Below, in pieces: positions 24,019-36,900 of a stretch of DNA of 64,000 bases. The notes beneath the pieces were generated by a model. The model did no database searches. It saw nothing but the letters and a program-made list of their open reading frames with translations, and was not told where the DNA came from. The position numbers were made by a program, and so were the translations under genes. The stretch comes from Piper betle (lineage: Eukaryota; Streptophyta; Magnoliopsida; Piperales; Piperaceae), in the NCBI GenBank assembly GCA_033002965.1, contig JAURVB010013284.1, positions 1-64,000 of the forward strand, given 5' to 3'. Numbering within the stretch: position 1 is the first letter of the stretch; each line of letters starts with the position of its first letter.

Positions 24019-27000
24019 CTATAGCCTACTCGGAGCCGAGAGTTCCTGCATCACCTGCTCTTTGAGAACTCTTCTCAATAGTTTGTTTGTAGCTGTGCGA
24101 GGGAATTCTGGGACAACTTTCACATAGCTCACCTGTTCATGCAAGATCAACAAAGATCAAGCTAATCAGCTTCTTTTATTTACATTGAAATTAATCCGAT
24201 CAAGAACTTACTCTAGAACTTTTGATTTACCTTGAAAAGAGGATTTAGATTCCTCTGCATTGATTTGGAGAATATCATTTTGAGCTGATCTGCCTCACAC
24301 TTGTACTCTTTCTTCAGAACGGCCAGTATTACCAGGAGCTCAGGACCACCACCAGGGGGCTTTACACTAACAGCAGCAGTCTCCAACACATTCTCATCAG
24401 CTCCGTTGCAGACACGCTCAATTTCAAGGAACTAGTCTGCACTTCATAATTGAAATTAATGATTACTGGAGAGAGTGGGAAAACCAATTTACTCAAATTT
24501 TCAAGATAACAAAATGAACACCTTAATCCCTCCAAGGTTCATGGTGTCATCAGTCCTCCCGTGCACCACATAATATCCCCCAGGTGTTCTCTGAATCACA
24601 TCACCATGTCGTCTAAGCCGCTGTACATGAAAAAATGTTGTTTGATCAGGACCATGTTTTGCATATGATGTTTTATTATCAAAGCAAGTACTCGCATAGA
24701 AAAAGTTCCACCCTTCCCCTGTGCATTGGCATGCCCTTGAAGTAAACTTCCTCATGATTAGCATTAAGCAATCTATCAGTAGATCCCATGCTAACAGGAA
24801 ACAAACCCACTTCACCAACGCAGGGTTGATCATCTGGCTGTCAAATGGATGGCTTTATTAAGTAATGATTGAGCACTAAATCAGAATATTCAGAATTTCT
24901 ATTCAATCATTTAGAGCTTACATAAGGGACTCCATTCTCGTCAAGAATGACAAACGTAGATGACATTGAAGGGCAGCTAAATGCTCCAAAGGCCTGGGCT
25001 TGCAACAAACTTGCAATAATGTAAGAAGAAGCAAGCTCAGTGCCCCCACAACATTCAATTATAGGACTGTAGTAAGCCTTCGAAGAAAGCCACAGAACGT
25101 CATCAACGTTGGAGGCTTCCCCAGTTGTTGCAAATGTCCTGCAACCAAGAACTGACATTATACACAGAAATACAATACGGTAAAATAGTAACTCTCCACC
25201 ACTTAAAGCTGTGCCCAAGTGCATATATTACTTAATCCTCGTCCAGTCTAGACCATCGATACAACAATTGCTCCTCCAAGCTTTCACTAGGCTCGGTACT
25301 GTACCCAACTTAGTCACACCTGCATCCTGGAAGTTCACTGAAATAGGTTGTTACTGAAGGTTTCTAGTCTTTGCTTCTCATATATGTGGATGTGAAGACT
25401 TGTCACCTGCACATATTTGCAGAAGCCGGAACCAAGTGGAGATCCATGATAAAGGGCTAGAGTAGTTCCTGAGAGAAAACAAGAATACAAAACTACTGGT
25501 CCCATTATCCATCCCAAATTCGTCGGCCAGCAGAATGTATCTCCTGGATGCAGATCAATGTGAGCCCATGTGTCCGCTGCACTTCGAATTGGAGAAATTT
25601 GTGTCAAAGGTATGGCTTTTGGTTCCCCTAAAAACAGCCAGATATAATATGAGTTTTAGATGATTTATGAAAAGCAATTGCGGGTTTAATTGCATGCAAA
25701 GTAAGCTAAGAGGTCAACCTGTAGTTCCAGATGAGAAAAGTATGTTTGTAACAGAATCTATTGGCAAATAAACAGGAGAATAATGATTTGGCCTGTCACA
25801 GATTGTCGACAAAATGAAATATTTTCTCGTGTAAGGAATGATAAATGGATACCGAAAACATGTATTAGATACATTGCAACATTTTTATACCTTGCAAGAT
25901 GTTCCACACGGTACAGAAAATTTTTCCAGGACATATCATTTTCTCTTAATTGAATGCCTAGCTCATCTCCAACTGCTGGGATCACTATAGCTTTACAAGA
26001 ACTGGCTTCTATGACGCGGCTAAGAAAAGATCACAAGAATAGAACATATTCATGAAACCATGAATGGAAAGGTAAACACCGTGCTTAAACCCAATGATAG
26101 AAATTATGCGTACCTGTAAAGATCAAATTTTCTTCCTCCCCTGACTATAAAGTCCTGCATTATTATCAAAACCCACAACAATGACATAGTATAGACCATA
26201 GTTAGCTTGCTCGTAAATGAGCGCAGAGCAAGTTCACACCTGAGTAAAAATGCCCTTGGCACGAGCCACTCGCAAGCGAGTGGCAATTTCCTTGGATGCA
26301 AAACTGTCGGCTATAGAGACAACCACAAAACCAGCAAGCACAATGGCAAGGTATATCACCACAGCCGTACATGTCATCGGCATATCAATCGCTATTGCAT
26401 CTCCTTTGGCAAATGTTGCATCAAGAGCATTTGCTACCAGCCTGTGGCGGCATAAGGAATATGATCAAACGTTTCAAAGATGGTAAAATTTGTAGAAATC
26501 AATACATACATCACTTGGCTCCTCAGATCCTTGAGTAGTAACTTGTTGACAGGGAGATCATCTTCACCTTCTTGCCTCCAAATGACTGCCACACTATCAT
26601 CTTCCCTCCCAATGGAACTCATGGGTAACAAACAACCTTCTGCTATATTAAGCACAGCTCCTCGGAACCACGTCCCGCCGTGCTTTGCATTGTCCTGGTC
26701 GTCCCACACACATTCCGGGTCTTTGCGAAACTTAATTGCAAACCGATCGACAACAAGCTTCCAGTAAACCTACCAAACAAATCTCGTTTCAATACCAATA
26801 ATCATATCATTACATAGAACAAATATATAGTATCACATATAGGCAAGGAGACCTCTGGATGATCAGCAGAAAACTTGTGAAACATAGGAAAGCTGGTGAT
26901 GGGATCTTGATAGAGAGGCCCAAGGAGTTTGGGACAGTGGGCTTCCATCATGCTCCCAAGATTCGTCTGCTTGGCGCTCTCCCTGTCAGAAAATGTCAGT

Positions 27001-27342
27001 GCCCAATATTGCAAAGGTGCGGGCTTGCAGAAACCTGAGGATGTAGAAATGGCCTTACAGTGTGGGGAACCAGTAGGGAGGACGAGGAGGACCGCTGGCA
27101 GAAGCGTCCCACCGGCCATAGACGGAGTAGAAGACCATCTTGTGGAGACGGTGGGGGTGGTCCGGCCGGAGTAGCCTCGACGACACAATCCGCCGCCACG
27201 TCTTCTCCGGCGTTGGGTCGTCGAGGAGATCACCAACGGCGGCTCGGAGGGAGGTGTAGAATGTCTTCGCATCTTCGAGCTTCAATCCTGCTGCTACGAT
27301 GTCTTGTAGTTCAAATTCGACCACCTTCGTCTTGGATACCAT
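24019..27342 (-). CDS. peroxisomal acyl-activating enzyme (AAE17/AAE18-like)
   Basis: A member of the AMP-binding superfamily that adenylates a carboxylic acid and loads it on CoA; substrate unknown. Fourteen exons: 27342-27059, 26982-26853, 26769-26510, 26441-26240, 26154-26114, 26019-25891, 25792-25719, 25627-25407, 25326-25232, 25138-24922, 24837-24712, 24620-24522, 24431-24231, 24132-24019. All phases agree and give 730 residues, the length of AAE17/18. Motifs: the P-loop [13 protein letters not shown] spans exons 7-8; [12 protein letters not shown] is in exon 10; [13 protein letters not shown], the hinge to the C-terminal lid, ends exon 12; [13 protein letters not shown] holds the late Lys. 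The protein ends in SRL, a canonical PTS1, so it should enter peroxisomes. Exon 13 needs the second of two AG acceptors (start 24431); the first (24436) gives a frameshift. The start ATG matches the family N-terminus. The gene appears functional. Confidence 0.95.
24431..24440 (-). promoter_or_regulatory. paired 3' splice sites of AAE exon 13
   Basis: Minus-strand GCAG|ACTAG|TTCC offers two acceptors 5 bases apart. The family expects GIK-TSSVEIE. After the first AG the frame is lost because one base is missing. After the second, GIK-FLEIE stays in frame and is two residues shorter. Confidence 0.7.
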
Positions 27343-29180
27343 GTCTGTGATCGTCGTATCCCCACCTTCTTTTTCGTCGAACAGCTACTGGAGTAGTTGG
27401 CTGCTGCGGAAGTAGGTGCGAGATAAGGCTTGAACGATAAAGCTCGAAGACAAGTCGTGAGCGTGCGTGGATATCAATTTATGTGCTCGTCTAATAATAT
27501 GGGCAATTTGAACAAGTAACATGGACACACTATAGAGCAACATGAAAATTTGTTTACTTACAAATGGTTCAATTTATGGACATTGGTGTGAACTTTGGTG
27601 GAGACCTTTAGACTTCAACAAAAACTCAAATGATTTAACTACAACATTGAAGATTTTTTTGGAAAATATAATTTATCTATGAAGAGTATGGTAGAATCAC
27701 ATTGGACAAGTTTAGTGAATTTAAACATTGACATGTTATCATAGTCACAATGTATTGTTCTATGATAATATTCAATTGAATTAGAGCAACATTATTTAAT
27801 GTTCAATTGTGATTAGAATAATTTGGAATGTTGTGATGTTTCGGATTGCATTTGAGCATGTTATGATAAATATGTTGTAGATATAAAAATTATTAGACAT
27901 AAAAATTGATCTTGGTCAAGGTGTCTTAGATACAAACATGTACTAAAGCTTTGATAGATTTCTTCAATCTTGGAATGTTTATGTGGAGCCTAAAGCCTTA
28001 GTCTTATTTGAATTTAGAATTCAAACTTGAGTGAAAAATTAATATTAGAGCTTCGATAAACCTACTCAATATTAATGCTCAAGTGATTAGGAGTTATGGA
28101 CAAACTTGACCTATTCTGCTATAAATAAGAGACTTAGTCTAAGGAGGAAGTTAAAAGCTTCAATGGTATATTCATAAAAAAAGAGAAAAAAAGATTATTT
28201 ACATCTCTTGAGTGATTTCTATATAAAAGATCTTCTTGATCTTACGAGGAAATATTGTAAACAAGATGAGATGTGATCTTGTAGTATGTGCTTGTACTAT
28301 TGGGCTATTTCTATATTTTAGGTGTGAAATGGTTGAGTAATGTTGTAATTGTAAGTGTTAAATTCTGGCTTGTGAAGTCGAATTGGGTGCAAGGTTAAAG
28401 GATAATCGTGCGGCTTGTGAAACCGACTAGGGGTTAAGTGCGGTGAAGGACAAGTGAGCTTGTAAAGTACTTGATTTTTTTGGTGAAGCACAAGAGATTA
28501 TATACTTAAATTGTAACACTTATTCGGTTTAACTATAGTGACACATAGAAGTCCTACCCAATAGTAGGACACGATGGTAAGGACCTCTTAAAAATTCTTG
28601 TGTGCATTGCTTGCATTTTTTACCTTACTCTCTATTGATCTAATTAAGTGAACATTTTTGTTTCACATTTTATATATAATTTGTCCAAATATAAGATTGG
28701 TTATAAGTTTGTCGATAAATCATTTGTTGATTTGTTAAAGTTATACTCATTCTATTTATTTATATAAAATCTGAACTTCACCCCGAAATTTTACCTTGTT
28801 GGCTTGAGTAGGTTCGGTCCAGTCCGGTCTGATTCAAACTAATTTGAATTATTAATTGAATGTTATTGGTACTTAGTTACTCGATTAACATTTATATTGT
28901 ATTGATTAATGGACCGTTTGTTGTGTTTAGCTGATCGTATGTTATCATAGATAGATGTCTGTCATTTTTTGGGCATTTTAAAAGAACCTTATGACGTGCA
29001 TACTGATCAGTAAGATTTTGTTGAGTTGTTTGATTATTTTAATTTTTTTAATTTTGGCAATGCAGTGTCCAGTTGACTTTGTCACAGTTGTGACTTTGAT
29101 TCATCTTGTCATTCTGGTTCTAATGGTATATTATATGTATAGCTTTCATCAGACGATGGCACGCTGATACACGTCTCAAG
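27343..29180. other. intergenic, possible LTR relic
   Basis: No gene seen. CTATAAATAAGAGAC near 28119 and the downstream text resemble the promoter and R region of a Copia-type LTR, with a possible end at TTTCACA near 28660, but I found no target duplication or partner. Confidence 0.3.
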
Positions 29181-29810
29181 CTTGCCACGTGATAGGCATG
29201 CAGGATGGCGGCTCAAATGGAAAATTTACCATTGTGCCTTCCCACACCCACACCCGACCATCCTCGCTGATCTCTTCTTCCACCAACTGGGGGTTGTGGG
29301 GAGCTTCCGACTGATAGTACGCCGCCGAAAGACATCTGCCAGCCAAGTCACAACCGTCGGTCGACTCGTTGTCGTGCCGGCTACCGACCCCGACCAGTAC
29401 CCATGTCTGCTGCCATTGGGTTCACTAGGAATTGTGACCCAAAGTCATCGTTCAGACCACGATCGTGGATGGAGCACCATCTTCGGTTTCTGCCATGAGG
29501 ACCACCTTTGCCACTGTCCTTTCGCGGCCGATCAGAGAGTCTATGACTATCGTCATCACCACCATTATGGCTGCAGTTGTTGGCTCTACTCGCCGGTACC
29601 CTTCCCGACGCCAATTGGTCATTGATTGCTGCCGCCACCGTTGGAGCTCGTCAGCTTGCGGCCAAATTCCAGCCAGTTGTCGCCACTGTTGTCTCGCCTA
29701 CCATCTCGACAACTTCGTCATGCTACCATTGCTGTCGCCAACCATTCTGGCCGGTCGCCGCTATCGTTGCCATCGCTGACCATATCTTTGATTGTTTCGA
29801 CCATTTTTGC
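29181..29810. other. GC-rich island of unknown origin
   Basis: A 600-base GC-rich block in AT-rich surroundings keeps several overlapping frames open on both strands but has no recognisable domain or splice structure. It resembles the GC islands of the long LTRs in composition. A captured gene fragment is possible. Confidence 0.3.
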
Positions 29811-29950
29811 TTAGATAATTTTTTTTATATATATATGTAAATTACCCTAGAAATACGATGACCTAACGCATTTAGGGACCAATATTTCAACGGAGTTAAA
29901 AAGCAAGCAAAACTTATTTCTCCATGTCAATTTCCTCGTGTTTTTCTTTC

Positions 29951-32751
29951 CACTAGTAAAAAATTTGTCTTTTGCGACTGCATTTCCTTGCAAATTTCCA
30001 ACAGCAATGCAACCAGTTTGCAATTGGGAAAAATTTGCGATGAATTTCCGGGTTGCAAATTTGCAACTGGATTGTAATTGCTTCAAGTTTGCAACTCTAT
30101 TGCTGCCGTTTTTATCGATTGTATTATAAACTATAATATTAGTAAATGATTTGCAACTGGGAATTTACAACGGGCAATTCGGTCGCGAATGGAACCAATG
30201 ATATACATTAAAATTTTGTGACCACTTTGCGGTTGCAATGCCGTCACGAAAATTCGAAGTGTCGAAAAAATGATAAATTCGCAACCGTATTCAGTGGCAA
30301 ATGCGGTCGCTAATGGTTTTGATAAAAATTCAAACTTTCAAAATAAAAAGAGGCGAAGGTCACTGTGCAAAGCCTACCGAACGACCCTCAACTCGCTGAC
30401 GGCAGAGGCCGGCGAAGCCCTGGTTCTCCGTCGCCGCCGCTTCTCCACTACCCTCTTCCGCGAGCAGCCTCCTTGGCATGTCCATAGCTGCCCTCTTCTT
30501 CACTCTCTCCCTTTCCCCTGCCGGCAACGACGACGGCGCCGGCGGTCGAGACCAGAATGCTGCCCTCCAATCGCTGGCCGCCGCAGCGTTCGGAGCCCTA
30601 AAGTCGAAGGCTTTCCTGGCGGCGGCGGTGCTGGAGTTGCGCCTCTCCACACACACCCCACCCCCCCCGCGCCCAAACCCCTGCTTGAATGTGGTGATGA
30701 CGGATGCTGAGACCGAGAGGTGGCTGCCCGAGGTATTTTGCTTCTTTTCTTTGGTTTTGGGATAAATCATGGATTGATGTGCTTTATCTTCTTTTTTAGG
30801 TGCAATTTTTTTTATTGAAGAAAAAGAGCGATTTTGATGTTTTTTTGGATTGATTGATTGTAAGATTGTTGTTCAAATAAAAAAAGCTAGTAATTTTCAT
30901 GGAATGATGAAGGTTCTCCTATTTTAGTTGCAAATTTGTTATTTTTATTGAAGAAAATTAGTTTCTTTGTCGTCTTTATAAATTGATTGATTGTAGGATT
31001 GTTGTTCAAAACTTGAAACAGAAAATAGCTAGTATATGAAAAAAAAAGAGGTCTAGAGCTAGTATGGTTCCAGTTTGGTAGGTTTACGTATGTTTACTGC
31101 AGTATCAGGTTATGGTTGCATTTGGACGTTGGTTCTTGAGTGATGATACGATATCTGAGTATTGAGCTCTGGTTCGCCACGTAGTAGGTGTGAATTGATG
31201 AATTGTAGTTAAATACGATTGCGTAGAAGATCTTTTGTGATGAAGAGATTATTGATATAAAAAGAGTTGGTTTTGGAAGGTCGAAAATTTCGAGTCTTGT
31301 TATCTGCAGTAGTAAATGGATACCTGGGTATCTGTGGAAGCAATTCCATACTCTCCCAAGTTGCCCTTTTATCAGCTACAATATTTTCTTCTTTCTAAGA
31401 TTGGGGAACCACTTAACGAGATCAATTTTGCGCACCTTGTGAAAGTTTTCTTTTATAAGTAGACCATGGTTTGTTGGCTATGATTTTTGTTGTAGGTTAA
31501 AGCACCTTCGTTCTTAAAGGGGATCAACTGAGACACGCTTGATTTGCGTAAAGTGAGGTTTGAATCTCTTTGATTCATTTTTTGGATTACTTGTGCTGCT
31601 TCATATACTGGGTTTGCAGTTTGTTCACAGTTTATTCTAGGCACAATTTATAGTTGGCTTTTAAAATGCTTGTTGCCTTCATTTAAAAAGACTTTTTCGG
31701 AGGTTTTCCTTATCTGCCAATAGTAGCGTCTTAAAAGAAGTCTTCTTTAATGGTCTGCACTTTGAAGCGATAGACTTTCATATTTGCTCAGCATACTTTT
31801 CTAGTGATCTCATGGATTCTATTAGCTTTTACTGTAACTACTTGTTTGTGTTTTTGTCTCTGCTAAGCATTGCTTATAGGCCATATGTGAGTGTTTGTCT
31901 TGTCTCAATTACTCGTTTGCTCTCAAACCATTTAGAATATCCTGTTCAGAGCTGGGAATAGAGCACTTTGTGTTAGAATCTGCTGGATTTCTATATATCA
32001 TCCCTTCACATTAATTGCCATCTTGATCACTTCACAACTAGCTATGAATGTTTTTTTGGGTATTTGATTTATATGGAAATTTGACCTCGAAAAGGTCTAC
32101 AAAAATGTGATTTTATTAAACATTGTATGGCAGCACATCCCCACGTTTATGAACGAAAATAGTGGAGCAGGCAACATGCCACAATGGTGAGCATCTCCAG
32201 CGAACCCTCTTCATTTCCAATCCGCGACCAGCAACCTCCGCCTTCTCTCAATGACATCAACCTCCAGCATTGTGCTAGCAATGATCAAAGTTTCCATTAA
32301 TTAGCAATGTATTTAGATTATTGTTGATGTTGCTTTGACTGTGATTTTGCAGACTTGTTGAGTTGAATGGTGAAGTATTGATTAATGTTTACTTACTAGC
32401 TTATTAGAAAAAGTAGGTTTAAATAGTTTTTTTAAAATTTTGCAACGGCATGCGGTTGTAAATATTTTTTAAATATTTTGCAACAGCTTTGCAACGGAAA
32501 AGTAGTTGCAAAATATATTATTTTTAATTTTTTTATCATTTTGTGACCGCTTTTCATCTGAAATATACGTGGTTATAAATTTTGCTTGCCTTGTAGTTGC
32601 AAAGCAAATTTGCAACTGCACAATGTGGTTGCAAAATTCATCTGCGACTCAAACTTTAGCGACCCTAGATTATGGTTGTAAATCTGGTTGTAAATATTTT
32701 TTTGCAACTGATAATAAGTCTTAAGCAACCGCAAAAACACAGTTTTTTTAT
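29951..32751. mobile_element. CACTA-like element, about 2.8 kb
   Basis: The left end CACTAGTAAAAAATTTG fits CACTA termini. Both ends carry many copies of TTTGCAAC/GTTGCAAA (29985-30310 and 32440-32730), the clustered subterminal repeats typical of CACTA transposons. The right end (ACAGTTTTTTTA near 32750) is degraded. There is no transposase. The interior has a GC-rich island at about 30355-30730 followed by intron-like sequence starting GTATTTTGC. Confidence 0.7.
30355..30730 (+). other. GC-rich exon-like island inside the CACTA element
   Basis: A + strand frame from 30478 reads MSIAALFFTLSLSPAGND, continues through an Ala-rich stretch, and ends ETERWLPE before a possible GT donor. It could be the first exon of a captured host gene. 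I do not recognise it, and the minus strand is also open. Confidence 0.35.
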
Positions 32752-33992
32752 CAACCTAAATACAAGAAGAAGAATAAACATAAAAACCAGTAAAGATTAT
32801 AACTTTCTTCAAATCAACTTCTAAAGGATTTAGCCATGATAAAATGTTCCCAATGATGGTTCAATTTTTAAGGCCTTGTATACTAACACTATCTATTTTT
32901 TCACAGCCCACATTAGCGAATTATCCCGCGAACAATCAACATAAAATATTTATTTTTAGCAAGAGTGTATCACTGCTTGCACATGAAGAATAAGAATGAA
33001 AGATGGAAGAAGGTTTGGGCGGGAGCAGAGAGCTTTAAAAAAATGAAATAGAAATGTAGCTACAACCGTTAGATTACATCTAATACGGGACATAAAACTG
33101 TTACGCATCTAAGTCGGACGGGCTATCTATATATAATAAAATAAAATAAGTGTGAAAACAAGTGATTATTTTGTACTCTCAAATAATCGTACTTCACTTA
33201 TATACACAATTTTTAATTTAGTATTATAAGTCATCTAAAATATATTGAATATAATTTTTTTTAATAAATTAAATACTTTAAAATATTTATATTATTTACA
33301 ACACTTCTATACGAGCCAAACAAACACTTAAAAAAAGATCCTTATCGGTTCGGTTGTTGGTAGTGTTGACCGCGTCCGGCCGTAAAGCCAGTCATCATTC
33401 ATTCTCATTGAATCGAACATGTAAAAAAGATTCAGTTGAGAAAGTCGTCATTCATCGCCGCCGGCTTCTCCGCCCACCTCAACGTCTTCTCCGTCGAGAT
33501 CCCCGTCTCCGGCGGCTCCTTCTCCTACCTACGCGTCGAGCTCAAAAGATAACAAATTATTGGAAGTGTGCATGAGAGTCAAAATTATGTGAAAAGGATT
33601 ATTTGCTTTCCATAATGCGACGAAAAAGCTGCTGCAACCATCGGCATTGTTACCCGAAGGAGCACCCCGTGGAAGTTTGATTTTAAATATGTTAATTGCT
33701 TGAGAATCTGGATGATTATATTTGATTTAAATAACTTAAATTGAATATATGAAACAAAATAGAAATAGTTTTTGTGTTTTATGTGTAATGCATAAGATTA
33801 ATGTTATGCACACCGCTAAAATTTCTAGTTAACCACTACCACTAAATAGTTTTGGGATCAAATTAAGGGGATCTTTTTAAGTAACTGTATAACAAGAAAT
33901 CAACACAAGCTGTTTCTTAACGATGAAGATCATAAATTATGTTTCTACATGCTTAAGCTCTTCTCTCCTCAAATCACATCACCTGTTGCCGC
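32752..33992. other. intergenic
   Basis: AT-rich. A short GC-rich piece at about 33450-33550 reads GFSAHLNVFSVEIPVSGGSF on the + strand and may be an exon remnant of an unrecognised gene. Nothing else supported. Confidence 0.35.
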
Positions 33993-36900
33993 TCAATCTT
34001 CACACTGCATACTCGTCTTGATGTGGCGAAGAGCGTGAGTGATGAATGCACTTGCACTCTCCACCGCCTCCACCGTTGGCTTGGCCGCCGGCGACGAGCT
34101 GGCCAGTGTCTGGAACGCCACCGTCAAGATGCAGCCCCCTCGGTGGCCCTCTCCTCCGCCCTCGAGCTTATCACCAGCGGCCTCGCCTCCACGTCGTCTG
34201 GAAGGATCGCGTACCCGGAAGGCAGCACCGGCATGCAGCTCGAGTCACAGCCGGACATCACCGACTGCATGGCGGCTACGTCCACCGGCGCGTACACCAC
34301 CGTCGCCTCGTAGCTGTTGGTGCATGTGTCTTGCAAGACCCACGTCGACCTACCATCTTTAGAAGGAGTTGCCTGCATAATTATACGCCGACAATGAAAT
34401 CATATATATCAGAATTTGATCACGTTCACGATGTGCTTTTGTGTGTGGGTGTGTATGCTTATAATGCTCATGATTGATTAATTTTGTGCTCCATTTGGAT
34501 CCGTGTAATAAGCAAATACGACATATATTTGATCCTTTTTTTATTTTATATTGAAAATTTAATGTACATGTTTTATAGATACATCTTTCTCGTGCAAAAG
34601 AATTATGTTATCTTCATATTTTCTAGTATGTTGTAATCAAATTCTTTATTTTTATTTTTTACCCGACATAGTTGGGTCACTAACAAATTTAATTTTAGAG
34701 TCTTGCAAGCTGAATATTGATAGATAAAGTCTAATAAGCTTGCGTTGGTTGAGTGTATGATTTTTATTTAGTAATGCCTGATGTTAACTCATGAATGAAT
34801 TGATAAAAGAGATTGAAAGCATACATGGACGGTGACAGCATTTTCCCGATCTTGGGCTTTGGCTAAGTTGGCGATAAGATGTGTGGCACCACCAGTACCA
34901 CTAGAGATCATGTCCCACTGGAACATATTCATTTCAACCCATAGGGGTGAACATTGAAAGGTTAATGTTTCAACAAGTGCAAAGAATCAAAGCGAGTTGG
35001 TGAAGGTGAAAGTGAAACTAACCTTGTTTTTTGCCTCCTTTTTATGGCCATCTTTTCTCAAGAAATCAAACAGAACATGCGGCGAAACAGGCAACCAAAC
35101 CGAGGAGACTGCACACACAATAAGGCCGATGGGCTCCCCGGGGTCGCTCAAATTTTTCCTACTAGCCACCCTCATGCCCTCTCCTTCCTTGGCCAACACC
35201 TTAGTCCAAGTGTGGTCGGTTGATGCACCAACTGCCCTGCAGAAGCTCACATTCATTCTCTGTGCCAGCCTCATAATGCTCTTCCTCCCAGCCAACGTTG
35301 CAACACCTGCACCATTCATTAACGTTTTCATTCATTCACTATGAAAAGTTTGCATGTAAGTTAATTCTTACCACTAGAGTCCTTAGTGGGCACATTGGTC
35401 GCCATGAAAAAGACCAACCTCTCACACTGTAGTTGCAGACTGGTCATCCACCTCTTGGCCCCAAACGCCACCCCACTGCTAATAACTGAACGATACATTG
35501 TGTGAACTGTGGTCTTTTGGCATTCCAAGTGTTCCACCCACGTCACCTAGAGACGAACATCCACCAATTTTATAGTTGTAACATTTTATAACTTGAAATT
35601 ATCGTTAAGAGCAATCTAATTACCATGCAATGGCCATTGCATTTGTCTTGGATGATGCAGCCAGAGGGGCGCTTCCTGCCCTTGACAAGGGAGGCATCAA
35701 TGGCGTCGTCAAGCTTGTCGATGGACACATCTACTATCGCCCAACTGTCCGGGGTGAGCTGCTTGCAGTGTCTGATGAAGTAGAATTCTCGGCTGGGGAC
35801 CATGGGGGTCAGCATCTGCACCTCTGCAAACATCTGGTACACACACCCATAAACAACCCAAAAACAGATGCTATAGCCGATCATACCCTTTTATTTACTA
35901 GTAGTAAATCTTCGCTGATCTGCACACGAGGAGATGAGATGATCTGAATATGAATTAAATAGGCCTTACCAGTTGGGCAGCCCCATTTTTGTTGTCCCCC
36001 TCTCCACAGCTGATAACATCTACTGTTGTTGCCTTCGATATAAGCGACGGGAACATTTCCTTCCATTGGTTCTGATCATGTAACATAATGGTGAAATAGT
36101 CAATTGGCTGCACTGAAAAATTCAAGTATGGTCTGTCCACACTGGTCTGAGCATGCAAGAAAGTATATGATCTTCAAGTCCTGCATTTCAACTTAGCTAG
36201 AAAAAGTAGGGAAATCCATTTATCCTCAAGAACATCGATTTCAGTCCATCTATATATGTATATAGAGCTATGTTAATAGTGAAAAAATCAATTATTGTGA
36301 CCATGTCAGACATGGAGCCAGACGATGGATCCTACCACAACTTTTTTGATTGAGTAATTCATGTAAAATGTAATCATTTACATAAAGTACTGGACTAGCT
36401 ATTATGCGAACACACCAAGTAAATACACTTAATTAGACATGAAATTGTGTATCTATATTGACAATAATGCAGAATTAGAAACTCAGTTTCACTTATGAAG
36501 ACTTTGATGTCATTTCTCTAGCTTTTAATTAGTCGACTTTTAAAGTACTCAAACAAAGAACTTGTTCATTAATTTAAAGCAATTGGTCTAACAAAGAAAT
36601 CATGTTAATGGAGTTCAAAAAATGAAGAAAAACCATCATACATTTTGTGTGGAATATTTATGTCAGAAAAATCAGCTATTAGGCTGCAAAGTTTCTCATT
36701 AAGACTTTTATTAAGACCAAATTAATTAAATGTAAAATAACCACGAAACTTAAAAAAGTATAATGTGATGACAAATTTAAAAATTCTGCATGTTATCAGA
36801 TTGAGCTCCATTGATCAGTTCTTGAATGCTAAAAAAAAAGTTCAGAAAAGTTGGCAAAATAGTCATCTACTTACCACGTCCATGAAAGATTGGATGAGCT

